From Nitrospirota bacterium (lineage in GTDB: Bacteria > Nitrospirota > Thermodesulfovibrionia > Thermodesulfovibrionales > SM23-35): a stretch of DNA of 64,000 bases. A program made the position numbers and the translations under genes. Below are positions 1 to 7,187 of this stretch, one piece after another. The stretch covers positions 1 to 64,000 of the forward strand of contig JBFMCL010000018.1 in the NCBI GenBank assembly GCA_040754395.1, in the 5' to 3' direction. Within the stretch, counting starts at the first letter, position 1; each line of letters begins with the position of its first letter. A model generated the notes under the pieces. The model made no database searches. It was not told the DNA's origin and saw nothing but the letters and a program-made list of their open reading frames with translations.

Positions 1-2
1 AG

Positions 3-380
3 GCGGCCTGGCGTATTGCCGTCGAGGCCTGGCTGAATAAGAAAGGTTTTGTAACCGTGACCCTGAATGGAAAAGTGTTACCCAGTTTTTTCTGATTTCG
101 GTATCATTAACTCATGGCGTGCACAATCTATTCCGGTGCAGTTCTGGTTTTTCCTGCCGGCTGGAAAAAGAAACTTGCCGGCATCTTCATTGGGTTCTTT
201 GTAATCCAGTTTTTCAATATCCTCAGGGTACTGGCACTGGTGTATGCAGAGCAGTATGATAAAAGCCTGTTTGACTATCTCCATATCTATGTGGGGCAGG
301 GCATCATGATCGCTCTGTCTCTCGGCATTTTTTTCCTTTACCTGAACTATGCAAATAAATCTAAAACATCTTTTTCCTAA
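3..380 (+). pseudogene. Broken exosortase (XrtH-like), truncated by window start
   Basis: Exosortases are membrane Cys proteases that process C-terminal sorting signals. The reading frame from base 3 ends at a stop at 93-95. Exosortase-like reading continues in frame 1 (SDFGIIN, 91-111) and returns to the first frame at about 114-120. The rest contains FPAGWKKKLAGI, FNILRVLALVY (the family arginine) and HIYVGQ (the family histidine), with about three hydrophobic segments. Compared with my recollection of XrtH, roughly six residues are missing around the catalytic Cys, so a double frameshift plus small deletion is likely. Assembly error is the alternative. The end overlaps the next gene by 32 bases, as expected for the XrtH pair. 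Confidence 0.6.
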
Positions 381-930
381 GTCCCCAGTCATCAGGGCCG
401 TCCTTATATTTTTTATTTCGTATGTTGTCATCCTAGTATTATGGAAGCAGATTGAAGACTCGTATTCCTACGTTATCACCTTTGTTACACTGAAAGTGGT
501 CACTGCGATGAAGAATACAGAGCTGACGGATATAATGAGACGGGATTCGGTAATTTATATAAAATTCACTCCGCTGACAATGAAAAATGCCCTTCTTTCT
601 GCAAAAGTCGACAAGTCTCATTATACGTTTAATGTTCCCTTAACCCTGTCTGTTCTGGCATCTCTTTTCCCATTCATACAGAGGAGACTGAGAGCCTGTA
701 TTGAGTGCCTTCTCATGCTGTTTACAGTGCATTTTATCTATATTTTTTTTCTTGCCACATTGCTGCTGACGGTGTTGTACATGGACAGGGGGATCGAGGC
801 TGTGAGTGAGTTCCGTCTCGCAGCATACAAATTCCTCTGGGGTTTTTCAGGCAGGATGCTCCTCAGAGTTGCCCCTTTTCTGATTGGGGTGTATATCTTT
901 CTGAGATTCAGAAAGGCTGAATCCCGGTAA
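349..930 (+). CDS. Exosortase H-associated membrane protein
   Basis: A 193-residue integral membrane protein. Hydrophobic segments are visible near residues 14-33, 95-110, 118-143 and 170-185. A polar loop of about 60 residues (roughly 35-95) probably faces the periplasm. It begins inside the 3' end of the exosortase reading frame (32-base overlap), and this position and layout match the membrane partner that follows exosortase H genes. Its biochemical role is unknown in the family. Unlike its neighbour it shows no frameshift. The assignment rests on context and overall topology, not on a diagnostic motif. Confidence 0.6.
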   Translation: MQINLKHLFPKSPVIRAVLIFFISYVVILVLWKQIEDSYSYVITFVTLKVVTAMKNTELTDIMRRDSVIYIKFTPLTMKNALLSAKVDKSHYTFNVPLTLSVLASLFPFIQRRLRACIECLLMLFTVHFIYIFFLATLLLTVLYMDRGIEAVSEFRLAAYKFLWGFSGRMLLRVAPFLIGVYIFLRFRKAESR

Positions 931-1041
931 TCCGCTTTCCCCCTCGGTCGTCGCTCCCCCTACTCCGGTAGGATTGACCTTATCCCAGGCATTTTCAAGA
1001 ATAAAACAAGGATTATTGCTTTCTGCAGCAGAAAGCCTGAT

Positions 1042-1488
1042 ATGGATGAGAGAAGAATTATCCCGGACAGAAGAAGGCAACCGGCGCCGTTTCTGGGCAG
1101 ACATACGTTTCTTTCCGGTCAGAGAAAGACCATCAGGAGAAGAGCGGATCAGAAGAAACATTTTTTTGTTGACCATTACAGCCCCAGTCTTCTCGTAACA
1201 GTTCTGCTCCTGTTGCTCCTGAGCGTTCTTGACGCATATCTGACACTCGAGCTGCTTGATGCAGAAATAATATTCGAGGCAAACCCTGTGATGGCTTCAT
1301 ATCTGGAATACGGAAACGCGACTTTTTACTGTGTAAAGTTCCTTTTCACTTCAGCAGCAATATTGATTTTCTGCGTATTCAGTCATTTCTCTGTCACGCG
1401 CGTTTCACTGGCATTGGCATTATTGCTGTATTTTGGGGTTGTGCTGTATCAGATGAGGATCATGCATCTCTTCTTCCCCCGGTTTTAG
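1042..1488 (+). CDS. DUF5658 domain membrane protein
   Basis: 148 residues. A basic N-terminus rich in RR motifs (RRIIPDRRR, RRRADQ) leads to FFVDHYSP and then a membrane domain with helices near 52-73, 93-112 and 118-140. The signature LSVLDAYLTLELL followed by EANPVMA is what I recognise from DUF5658 proteins. The D and N positions in these helices are characteristic. The function of the family is unknown. No strong ribosome-binding site precedes the ATG at 1042. The overlapping 974-1198 frame was judged a shadow because it lacks the family pattern. Confidence 0.7.
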   Translation: MDERRIIPDRRRQPAPFLGRHTFLSGQRKTIRRRADQKKHFFVDHYSPSLLVTVLLLLLLSVLDAYLTLELLDAEIIFEANPVMASYLEYGNATFYCVKFLFTSAAILIFCVFSHFSVTRVSLALALLLYFGVVLYQMRIMHLFFPRF

Positions 1489-1535
1489 GAAGCAACGGGA
1501 GAAAAAGACGCATTGATTGTACGGAGAGACACTTA

Positions 1536-1805
1536 ATGCAACTGGAAAGAAGAAGGCACCGGCGCAGCAGCATGATTACCACTGTAGAATTTACTCTGGA
1601 ATCATCAACTGCAGATGATACATTCAGTGGCGTTATCACGAACGCCAGCGAGTCAGGTGTTTGCCTTCTCACAAAGCACTATTTGCACAAAGAGCAGAAG
1701 ATAATAATCAATAACGGTGCTTCGCCATTGTCCAGAACCGCAATAGTCCGGTGGGTCGAAAAGTTCAACAGTCACTATTTTGCAGTCGGGCTTGAATTTG
1801 TCTGA
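1536..1805 (+). CDS. PilZ domain protein
   Basis: An 89-residue single-domain protein. The N-terminal arginine cluster (ERRRHRRS, residues 4-11) corresponds to the RxxxR half of the cyclic-di-GMP site. NASESG near residue 47 corresponds to the (D/N)xSxxG half. The rest fits the small beta-barrel (AIVRWVEK, FAVGLEFV). It probably binds cyclic di-GMP in the cytoplasm and modulates a partner, but no partner is evident nearby. It lies about 50 bases after the DUF5658 gene on the same strand and may share its transcript. Confidence 0.85.
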   Translation: MQLERRRHRRSSMITTVEFTLESSTADDTFSGVITNASESGVCLLTKHYLHKEQKIIINNGASPLSRTAIVRWVEKFNSHYFAVGLEFV

Positions 1806-1813
1806 AATCCCTT

Positions 1814-1854
1814 GTGGGTAATGATACCCAACCCCTGGTTGCGTGGTATATAAT
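1814..1854 (+). promoter_or_regulatory. Hairpin followed by a -10 element upstream of OmpA gene
   Basis: TGGGTA-atga-TACCCA forms a six-base-pair hairpin right after the PilZ stop. A perfect TATAAT lies at 1849-1854, 70 bases before the OmpA start. No good -35 is seen. The hairpin lacks a T-run, so it is a weak terminator candidate at best. Confidence 0.3.
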
Positions 1855-1923
1855 TACTGAAAAAGGGCACTCTCGCCTCGATTAATGAATTTAAGGAAAG
1901 TCCGGTAAAGGAGGTATACGTTT

Positions 1924-2766
1924 GTGAAAAACGCGCAAAGGATAGCAGTAGTTCTTTTTCTGGCAGGTGCGTTTCTGATGCTGTATTCCCCTGTCATGGG
2001 CCAGGAAGATGACCGTGGCAGCAAAGATCACCCCATGTTCTCCAGAATGCCGAATACCTATATTGACAGCTATACAGAAAAAGCATTCGACAGGTATGAA
2101 TTCACCGACCAGCAGGGCAAGACAATTCCAGTTGAAGGGCACACATATATCATCAGCTATTGCATTAAAAGTGATGCGCTGGCCCCCAGCGAACTCCAGA
2201 TTATCCGGAATCATACCAATGCGATTAAGAAGATCGGCGGACAGGTGATTCACGAAAATTCCAGTAAGGCCGATATGAAAGTAACGAGAGGGTCCTCGGT
2301 TACCTGGGCGGAGGTCACACCATGGAACGGGGGAGACTGTTATACCCTTGCAATTGTTGAACAGCAGGAAATGGTGCAGGAGGTGGTCGCTGACTCACAG
2401 TCCATGTCCAGGGACATCGGTGAGACGGGAAGGGTTGCGATCTACGGAATCTATTTTGATACGAATAAAGCGGAAATAAAGCCTGAATCCGATTCAACCC
2501 TCAGGGAAATCGCAAAACTCCTTTCGCAGGACCGGAAGATAATGCTTCATGTTGTCGGGCACACCGATAATGCCGGAGAATTCGATTATAATATGAAACT
2601 TTCCCAGGCACGTGCCGATGCAGTGGTTAAAGCGCTTGTGGGCAGGTTCGGGGCTGACGGGAGCAGGCTCAAGCCAAATGGTGTCGGGCCTCTGTCGCCG
2701 GTTGCGTCCAACAATACGGAAGAGGGAAGAGCCAGAAACCGCCGCGTGGAACTGGTAGCCCAGTAA
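1924..2766 (+). CDS. OmpA family outer-membrane protein
   Basis: 280 residues. The first 27 residues form a Sec signal peptide (basic start, hydrophobic core, cleavage near VMGQ-E). Residues 30-165 are an unassigned N-terminal region with two cysteines. Residues 170-280 form an OmpA peptidoglycan-binding domain with IYFDTNKAEI, HVVGHTDNAG, LSQARADAVV and an RARNRRVEL terminus, including the Asp and Arg that hold diaminopimelate. It likely tethers the outer membrane to the cell wall. The start is GTG, preceded by AAAGGAGG at about ten bases. Transcribed alone. Confidence 0.88.
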   Translation: MKNAQRIAVVLFLAGAFLMLYSPVMGQEDDRGSKDHPMFSRMPNTYIDSYTEKAFDRYEFTDQQGKTIPVEGHTYIISYCIKSDALAPSELQIIRNHTNAIKKIGGQVIHENSSKADMKVTRGSSVTWAEVTPWNGGDCYTLAIVEQQEMVQEVVADSQSMSRDIGETGRVAIYGIYFDTNKAEIKPESDSTLREIAKLLSQDRKIMLHVVGHTDNAGEFDYNMKLSQARADAVVKALVGRFGADGSRLKPNGVGPLSPVASNNTEEGRARNRRVELVAQ

Positions 2767-2790
2767 TTCCCTGGCAGCTGGCACGGAAGA

Positions 2791-3095
2791 TCAGGATTTG
2801 TAATAATCCCAGACGTTGATATCACTGCCTGATGATTTCCTGTATTTGCCATCTGCGGTATTGAATACGATCTGGGCAACCTGTTCAGCGGGCCGGCCCT
2901 GAAATCCGGTCATTCTCGTGCTGGTTATGTCAGGGTCATCTTCATAAGCCCTTCCAGGTTAGTCCTTATCTGGTTTTCAATATCAGCAAGACGCTGGTTT
3001 TTCAGCGTTGTCCATACTGCCACCCCGGCAGTATGGATGAGAATATCAATCTTTCCGAAGGTCTTCACGGCTTCATCAACTGCCTTCACGGGAGT
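2791..3095 (-). pseudogene. Degraded short-chain dehydrogenase (SDR) fragment
   Basis: Read on the minus strand, bases 3093-2944 encode AVDEAVKTFGKIDILIH, TAGVAVW (an NAG-like motif with N changed to T) and IRTNLEGLMKMT. This is the central Rossmann part of an SDR enzyme, with the catalytic Ser/Tyr/Lys region missing. After a stop, a second stretch (about 2930-2791) encodes QGRPAEQVAQIVF and KSSGSDINVWDYY, an SDR-like C-terminus. The 5' end carrying the TGxxxGxG motif is absent. It is cut off just before the chrB promoter, suggesting an older rearrangement there. Confidence 0.65.
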
Positions 3096-3105
3096 TCAAT
3101 TTTTC

Positions 3106-3151
3106 TTGACAAAATAAGTAACATATGTTACAAAAATAATATATGTTACTT
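3106..3151 (+). promoter_or_regulatory. chrB promoter with nested palindromic operator
   Basis: TTGACA (3106-3111) and TACAAA (3129-3134) are spaced by 17 bases. The perfect 14-base palindrome GTAACATATGTTAC covers 3118-3131, filling the spacer and touching the -10. A wider 11-base inverted repeat, AAGTAACATAT (3116-3126) with ATATGTTACTT (3141-3151), encloses it. A repressor bound here would block RNA polymerase. ChrB itself is the obvious candidate. Confidence 0.65.
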
Positions 3152-3172
3152 AATACATCAGGATCACAATAT

Positions 3173-4168
3173 ATGGCAAAAGCTCAGTCGGCATCCGAAA
3201 TAAGATGGCTGGTATTCTTCTATACGATTCCCTCTAAGCCTGTAAGAAACAGGGTAACAATCTGGAGAAGACTCCTGAAGGCGGGGGCATTGCTGTTTAA
3301 AGGGTCTGTCTATATTTTGCCGGACACGGAAGATAACTATGAATTTCTCTCATGGCTGATGTCTGAGGTTGCGTCATTGAAGGGAGATGCTGCTTTCTTA
3401 AGAACAGATAAAATTGAAGCATTCGACAATCTGCAGATCATAAAACTTTTCAATGAAAACAGGGGGATCGAGTATCGGCGCATTCTTGAGGACATTGAAG
3501 AAATAGAAAGAAAAATGGCCGGCATAAGGATAGGGGGGGCTTCACAAAACAAGAAAGATATTCCCAAACAAATCAGGAAGTGTCAGAAGTCTTTCGAAGA
3601 CATAAAGAAAACAGACTTCTTTGCCTCTGAAAGAGGGCATCAAATTGAAAAAAGATTGGAGGAAATTCTCACGGGGCTCAACAGTATCACGGGGACTGCA
3701 ATAAAAAATCATGCGGCAAGGCTATCCCCTGCGCACATTGAAGAGTATCAGGGCAAAACATGGGTCACCCGTAAAAAACCATTTGTGGACAGATTTGCGT
3801 CGGCATGGCTTGTGAAGAAATTTATCGACAAAAAACCTTCTTTTGCCTTTATTGACGAACAGGACCTTCAGGCTATGGCACAAGATGTGGTTGCCTTCGA
3901 TATTCGCGGAGGCAGATTTACCCATTCGGGAGACCTGTGCACCTTCGAGGTGCTGATAAAATCGTTCGGTCTGAAAAATAAGGCCCTGAGGAAGATGGCA
4001 GAAATCGTGCATGAGCTGGATATGAAAGATGATAAATTCCGGACTCCTGAAGCAAAGGGGATCGAGGATATTCTCTCAGGGATAAGGAGAACGACAGAGG
4101 ATGACCATGAATCACTGGAAAAAGGAATGGCTATTTTTGAGATGCTTTACGTCTCAAAACATAAATGA
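3173..4168 (+). CDS. chrB: ChrB-type chromate resistance regulator
   Basis: 331 residues from the ATG at 3173, which has AGGA about nine bases upstream; an in-frame ATG at 3143 lies inside the operator and is unlikely. The N-terminal half (WLVFFYTIPSKPVRNRV..WRRLLKAGA) is a PaaX-like ChrB N-domain. The C-terminal half from about residue 195 is the ChrB domain (KTWVTRKKPFVDRFASAWLV, then FDIRGGRFTH and VHELDMKDDKF). ChrB proteins sense chromate and control chrA efflux genes. No chrA follows; the nearest transporter is an MFS pump 1 kb downstream. The operator in its own promoter suggests autoregulation. Confidence 0.85.
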   Translation: MAKAQSASEIRWLVFFYTIPSKPVRNRVTIWRRLLKAGALLFKGSVYILPDTEDNYEFLSWLMSEVASLKGDAAFLRTDKIEAFDNLQIIKLFNENRGIEYRRILEDIEEIERKMAGIRIGGASQNKKDIPKQIRKCQKSFEDIKKTDFFASERGHQIEKRLEEILTGLNSITGTAIKNHAARLSPAHIEEYQGKTWVTRKKPFVDRFASAWLVKKFIDKKPSFAFIDEQDLQAMAQDVVAFDIRGGRFTHSGDLCTFEVLIKSFGLKNKALRKMAEIVHELDMKDDKFRTPEAKGIEDILSGIRRTTEDDHESLEKGMAIFEMLYVSKHK

Positions 4169-4234
4169 CAGGGACATGTGTACATAACGCGGAGAAAGCA
4201 CGTGAGAGTGTTCTTGGATTATGGACGACAACAG

Positions 4235-4261
4235 TTTCAGCAGCATGTGTGCTGACTGAAA
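4235..4261. terminator. Stem-loop after chrB
   Basis: TTTCAGCAGCA, loop TGTG, then TGCTG-a-CTGAAA gives an 11-pair stem with one bulged A. It sits between chrB and the next gene. No T-run follows on the plus strand, so it may be an attenuator or processing site instead of an intrinsic terminator. Confidence 0.4.
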
Positions 4262-4313
4262 AAGCCGAAGAGGGTGCGAACACATCACTCTTGAAAAAGG
4301 AAAGGAGAATACC

Positions 4314-4604
4314 ATGCCACCGGTAGAAAAACATTTGAAAATAAGTGCAGAGAGAACGGGAGAGGACTTCAGGGAGCTTCATCAGTGGATCGACGACCCT
4401 GAAAAAAAGCCAGAACGGCATGACATCACAAAGATTCATGAATATGGAGAGATGATCAGGGCGAAATATGGTGAAAAGGGGCTGCAGGAATATCTCCGGC
4501 ATATTCATGATGATGTGAGAGCGAAGTTCGATCATATCCTTCATGACCTCGAAAAGGCAATGAAGGAGACGCTCGCGTACTTCGGGGTAAAGGAGGAGAA
4601 ATGA
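4314..4604 (+). CDS. Conserved hypothetical small helical protein
   Basis: 96 residues, charged and probably all-helical, with many His/Glu/Lys residues (RTGEDFRELHQWIDD, PERHDITKIHEYG, YLRHIHDDVRAKF). No signal peptide or membrane segment. A strong ribosome-binding site (GGAAAGGAG) precedes the ATG. Its stop overlaps the next start as ATGA, so it is translationally coupled to the HD phosphohydrolase. I do not recognise a functional family. The HxxxD-like spacing of histidines could hint at metal binding, but this is speculation. Confidence 0.7.
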   Translation: MPPVEKHLKISAERTGEDFRELHQWIDDPEKKPERHDITKIHEYGEMIRAKYGEKGLQEYLRHIHDDVRAKFDHILHDLEKAMKETLAYFGVKEEK

Positions 4605-5152
4605 ACTATCGGATTCAGGATTCGGACAAAGATCTCCTGAGGAAAGCAGGGGTGCCTGAGGAAGATATACAACACAGTATCAAGGTCGGGGAAAAGGCGC
4701 TTGAAATTGCCAGAAGAACCGGTCAGAAACTCGACATGGACCTTGTCGGCAGGGGAGCCCTGTTTCATGATCTCGGCAAAGCGGTCACCCATGCCATCGA
4801 ACATGGAAAGATCGGCGCTGAGATGGGCAGGGATCTTGGGCTGCCAAAATCGGTTACCGATATCATGGAGAAACATATAAGGGGAGGACTCACGGAAGAA
4901 GAAGCCAGGGAGCTTGGCCTACCGGTGAAAGATTATGCACTCAAAACACTCGAAGAGAAGATTGTCATCTATGCAGACAGGCTGGTGGATATTATCACTG
5001 AAGGGATCGTGGATATCGGAGGAGATGAACGCGAGGCAGAACGGAGGTTCGAAGAGATACTGAGGGCATATGAAAAATATGGGAAGAATGAGAGGACACT
5101 GAACAGGTATCTCGGCTATCATGCAGAAATACAATCTCTGATAAAAGAATGA
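4601..5152 (+). CDS. HD domain phosphohydrolase (HDIG type)
   Basis: 183 residues with a compact HD fold. H25 (QHSIKVG), the H56-D57 pair in GALFHDLGKA, H64/H68 in HAIEHGK, and a later Asp in IYADRLVDI match the metal ligands of HD hydrolases. The size and HDLGK motif resemble the short HDIG family common in archaea and anaerobes. The substrate is unknown, probably a nucleotide or phosphate ester. It is coupled by ATGA overlaps to both the preceding small protein and the following MFS gene, so the three are probably one operon. Confidence 0.8.
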   Translation: MNYRIQDSDKDLLRKAGVPEEDIQHSIKVGEKALEIARRTGQKLDMDLVGRGALFHDLGKAVTHAIEHGKIGAEMGRDLGLPKSVTDIMEKHIRGGLTEEEARELGLPVKDYALKTLEEKIVIYADRLVDIITEGIVDIGGDEREAERRFEEILRAYEKYGKNERTLNRYLGYHAEIQSLIKE

Positions 5153-6339
5153 TCACCCCGTTCCGGATACTCTGCGCGACCGGTTTCACTGCAATCTTCA
5201 GCGCGGTGATCGCAAAGAGCCCGGTGCTGCCATTGTTTGCGACTCATCTTGGAGGAGACCCCGCCCGTGTTGGTCTGGTGGCTGCGATGTCGGCCTTCAC
5301 GGGTGTGGTATTCAGCATTCCTGCCGGCATACTGGCAGACCGTTTCGGCAAGAGAAGAATGCTTCTTATCTCGTCGCTCATATTCGTCTCGGCTCCGTTT
5401 TCCTATCTTGTGGTCACACACATTTGGCAGCTGGCAATTGTGCGTCTTTACCACGGTCTTGCAACAGCGATTTTTACTCCGATCAGCATGGCCCTTGTTT
5501 CGGAGTTGTTTCAAAAAGAGCGTGGAGAAAAAATGGGTTGGTTTTCAACTGCAACGCTTCTTGGACGTTTTGCTGCTCCGCTTGCCGGGGGCGGTATAAT
5601 AAGCGCAATGGCTGTTTATGGTTCGTTTCAATTCACCGCAGTATACATAGTATGCAGCGTTGCGGGTATTGCGACGTTTCTGATAGCGCTTCATATCCCC
5701 CGGGGAACGGAACAGCATGCCACAGGAAAAAGCTGGCAGGGCTCATGGGAGACGTTTAAAGCGGTGATTACCTCAAGGGCAATCATTATCACCAGCGCTG
5801 TTGAAGCAGCAATACTGTTTCTTTACGGCACATTCGAGACCTTTCTCCCTCTGTATGCGTTAAAATCAGGATTTACTACCGCTGAGGTGGGAATCTTTCT
5901 TTCGGTACAGATTATCACGCTTGCACTGACAAGGCCGTCGATGGGGAGATTCTCTGATATGCATGGCAGAAAACCACAAATTTTTTTCGGGGCCTTGCTC
6001 GGTGCGGTATGTATGGGACTACTTGCTTTTGTGCAGGGGTTTGTATGGTTCCTCACAGTAAGCATTTTCATCGGACTCAGCCTTTCGATTGTCACGGCAG
6101 CAACCTCGGCCCTTATCGCAGACCTCAGCAAAAGCGAAGGACGGGGATCTGCCATGGGCATACTGGGGTCGATCATGGATATCGGACATACGACCGGACC
6201 GATTGTCGCAGGGATTGTGGCGGCGATGTACGGGTTTGAAAAGGCGTTTCTTGTTGCTGCGGCATTGCTCGCAACACTGGCACTGATATTTCTGATGCAT
6301 GCCGGCAGATCAGCCTTGTATGATTTTCAAAAGGGGTAA
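5149..6339 (+). CDS. Major facilitator superfamily transporter
   Basis: 396 residues with 12 predicted membrane helices. A typical motif A follows helix 2 (GILADRFGKRRML, about residues 62-74), with a second copy in the C-half (RFSDMHGRKPQ). Helix 5 carries GRFAAPLAGG. It is likely an inner-membrane drug/proton antiporter-type exporter, with unknown substrate. Its ATG overlaps the HD gene stop (ATGA). Because it lies downstream of chrB, a role in metal or oxyanion stress is possible, but nothing in the sequence shows it. Confidence 0.85.
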   Translation: MITPFRILCATGFTAIFSAVIAKSPVLPLFATHLGGDPARVGLVAAMSAFTGVVFSIPAGILADRFGKRRMLLISSLIFVSAPFSYLVVTHIWQLAIVRLYHGLATAIFTPISMALVSELFQKERGEKMGWFSTATLLGRFAAPLAGGGIISAMAVYGSFQFTAVYIVCSVAGIATFLIALHIPRGTEQHATGKSWQGSWETFKAVITSRAIIITSAVEAAILFLYGTFETFLPLYALKSGFTTAEVGIFLSVQIITLALTRPSMGRFSDMHGRKPQIFFGALLGAVCMGLLAFVQGFVWFLTVSIFIGLSLSIVTAATSALIADLSKSEGRGSAMGILGSIMDIGHTTGPIVAGIVAAMYGFEKAFLVAAALLATLALIFLMHAGRSALYDFQKG

Positions 6340-6403
6340 GAAAAAGAGAGGAAACCGGGTATGCGGCTACTGGCATTTCCGGCAAAAAGCGGAGGGAACA
6401 GGA

Positions 6404-6994
6404 ATGCATAAGGAACAGTTGCAGGAAACGGTTGAAAAAGCAGGAGAGGCTCTTCATTCAATGGAAGAACCGAGTAACGGAAAAGACCATGAAAAATTTC
6501 GCTTTTTTCCATACCTTGCGCTAAGCACAGCAATCCTCGCTGTATTGGGCGCCATAGCGGGCCTCCAAGAAACACTCATGACATCGAAGATGCTTATCGC
6601 AAAAAACGAGGAAATCCTCAATCAAACCCATGCGTCAAATATGTGGAGTTATTATCAGGCGAAGAGCATCAAGGAAAATATTTATCGCGTTGGGGGTGAA
6701 GTTCAGCCAAAGAAAAAAACAGAATATGAAGGGTTCGTCGCAAAATACGAACAACAGCAGGAAGAGATTGCAAAGCAGGCGAAACATTACGAGAACACCG
6801 CCGTCAACAAAAGCAAAGAGAGTTCATACTATTTAAGGAAACACCATATTCTCACCTATAGCGTTACCGCATTTCAGATTGCTATTGCACTCGCTTCAGT
6901 GGCTGCACTTATGAAGAGCGTAAGGTTCTGGATATTTGCGATGGCGGTCGGCAGTACGGGGGCTGCAGTATTTATCTATGGAATGATAGTGTGA
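6404..6994 (+). CDS. DUF4337-like membrane protein
   Basis: 196 residues from the ATG at 6404, chosen because GGAGGGAACAGG precedes it; a longer frame from 6299 overlaps the MFS end and lacks such a site. One membrane helix near 30-50 (PYLALSTAILAVLGAIAGL) is followed by a soluble, helical, Gln/Lys-rich middle section. Two more helices follow near 145-190. The motifs ASNMWSYYQAKSIKE and YEQQQEEIAKQAKHYE match what I know of DUF4337 proteins, whose function is unknown. Confidence 0.75.
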   Translation: MHKEQLQETVEKAGEALHSMEEPSNGKDHEKFRFFPYLALSTAILAVLGAIAGLQETLMTSKMLIAKNEEILNQTHASNMWSYYQAKSIKENIYRVGGEVQPKKKTEYEGFVAKYEQQQEEIAKQAKHYENTAVNKSKESSYYLRKHHILTYSVTAFQIAIALASVAALMKSVRFWIFAMAVGSTGAAVFIYGMIV

Positions 6995-7187
6995 AGGAGA
7001 AGTGTCGTCAGTGCACTACCGGGAGGTCCGGGGCATCCTACCTTATTGACCACGTTATTGTCGTACATATAAAATGAAGCCATATAATTGGGGAACATAA
7101 GGCAGCGATTGACCGGACTGCAAAAAGGCCCGGTTTTCAGATAAGCACAACTCAATTGAGGTCGAGACTTGGATACTAAAAACAATT

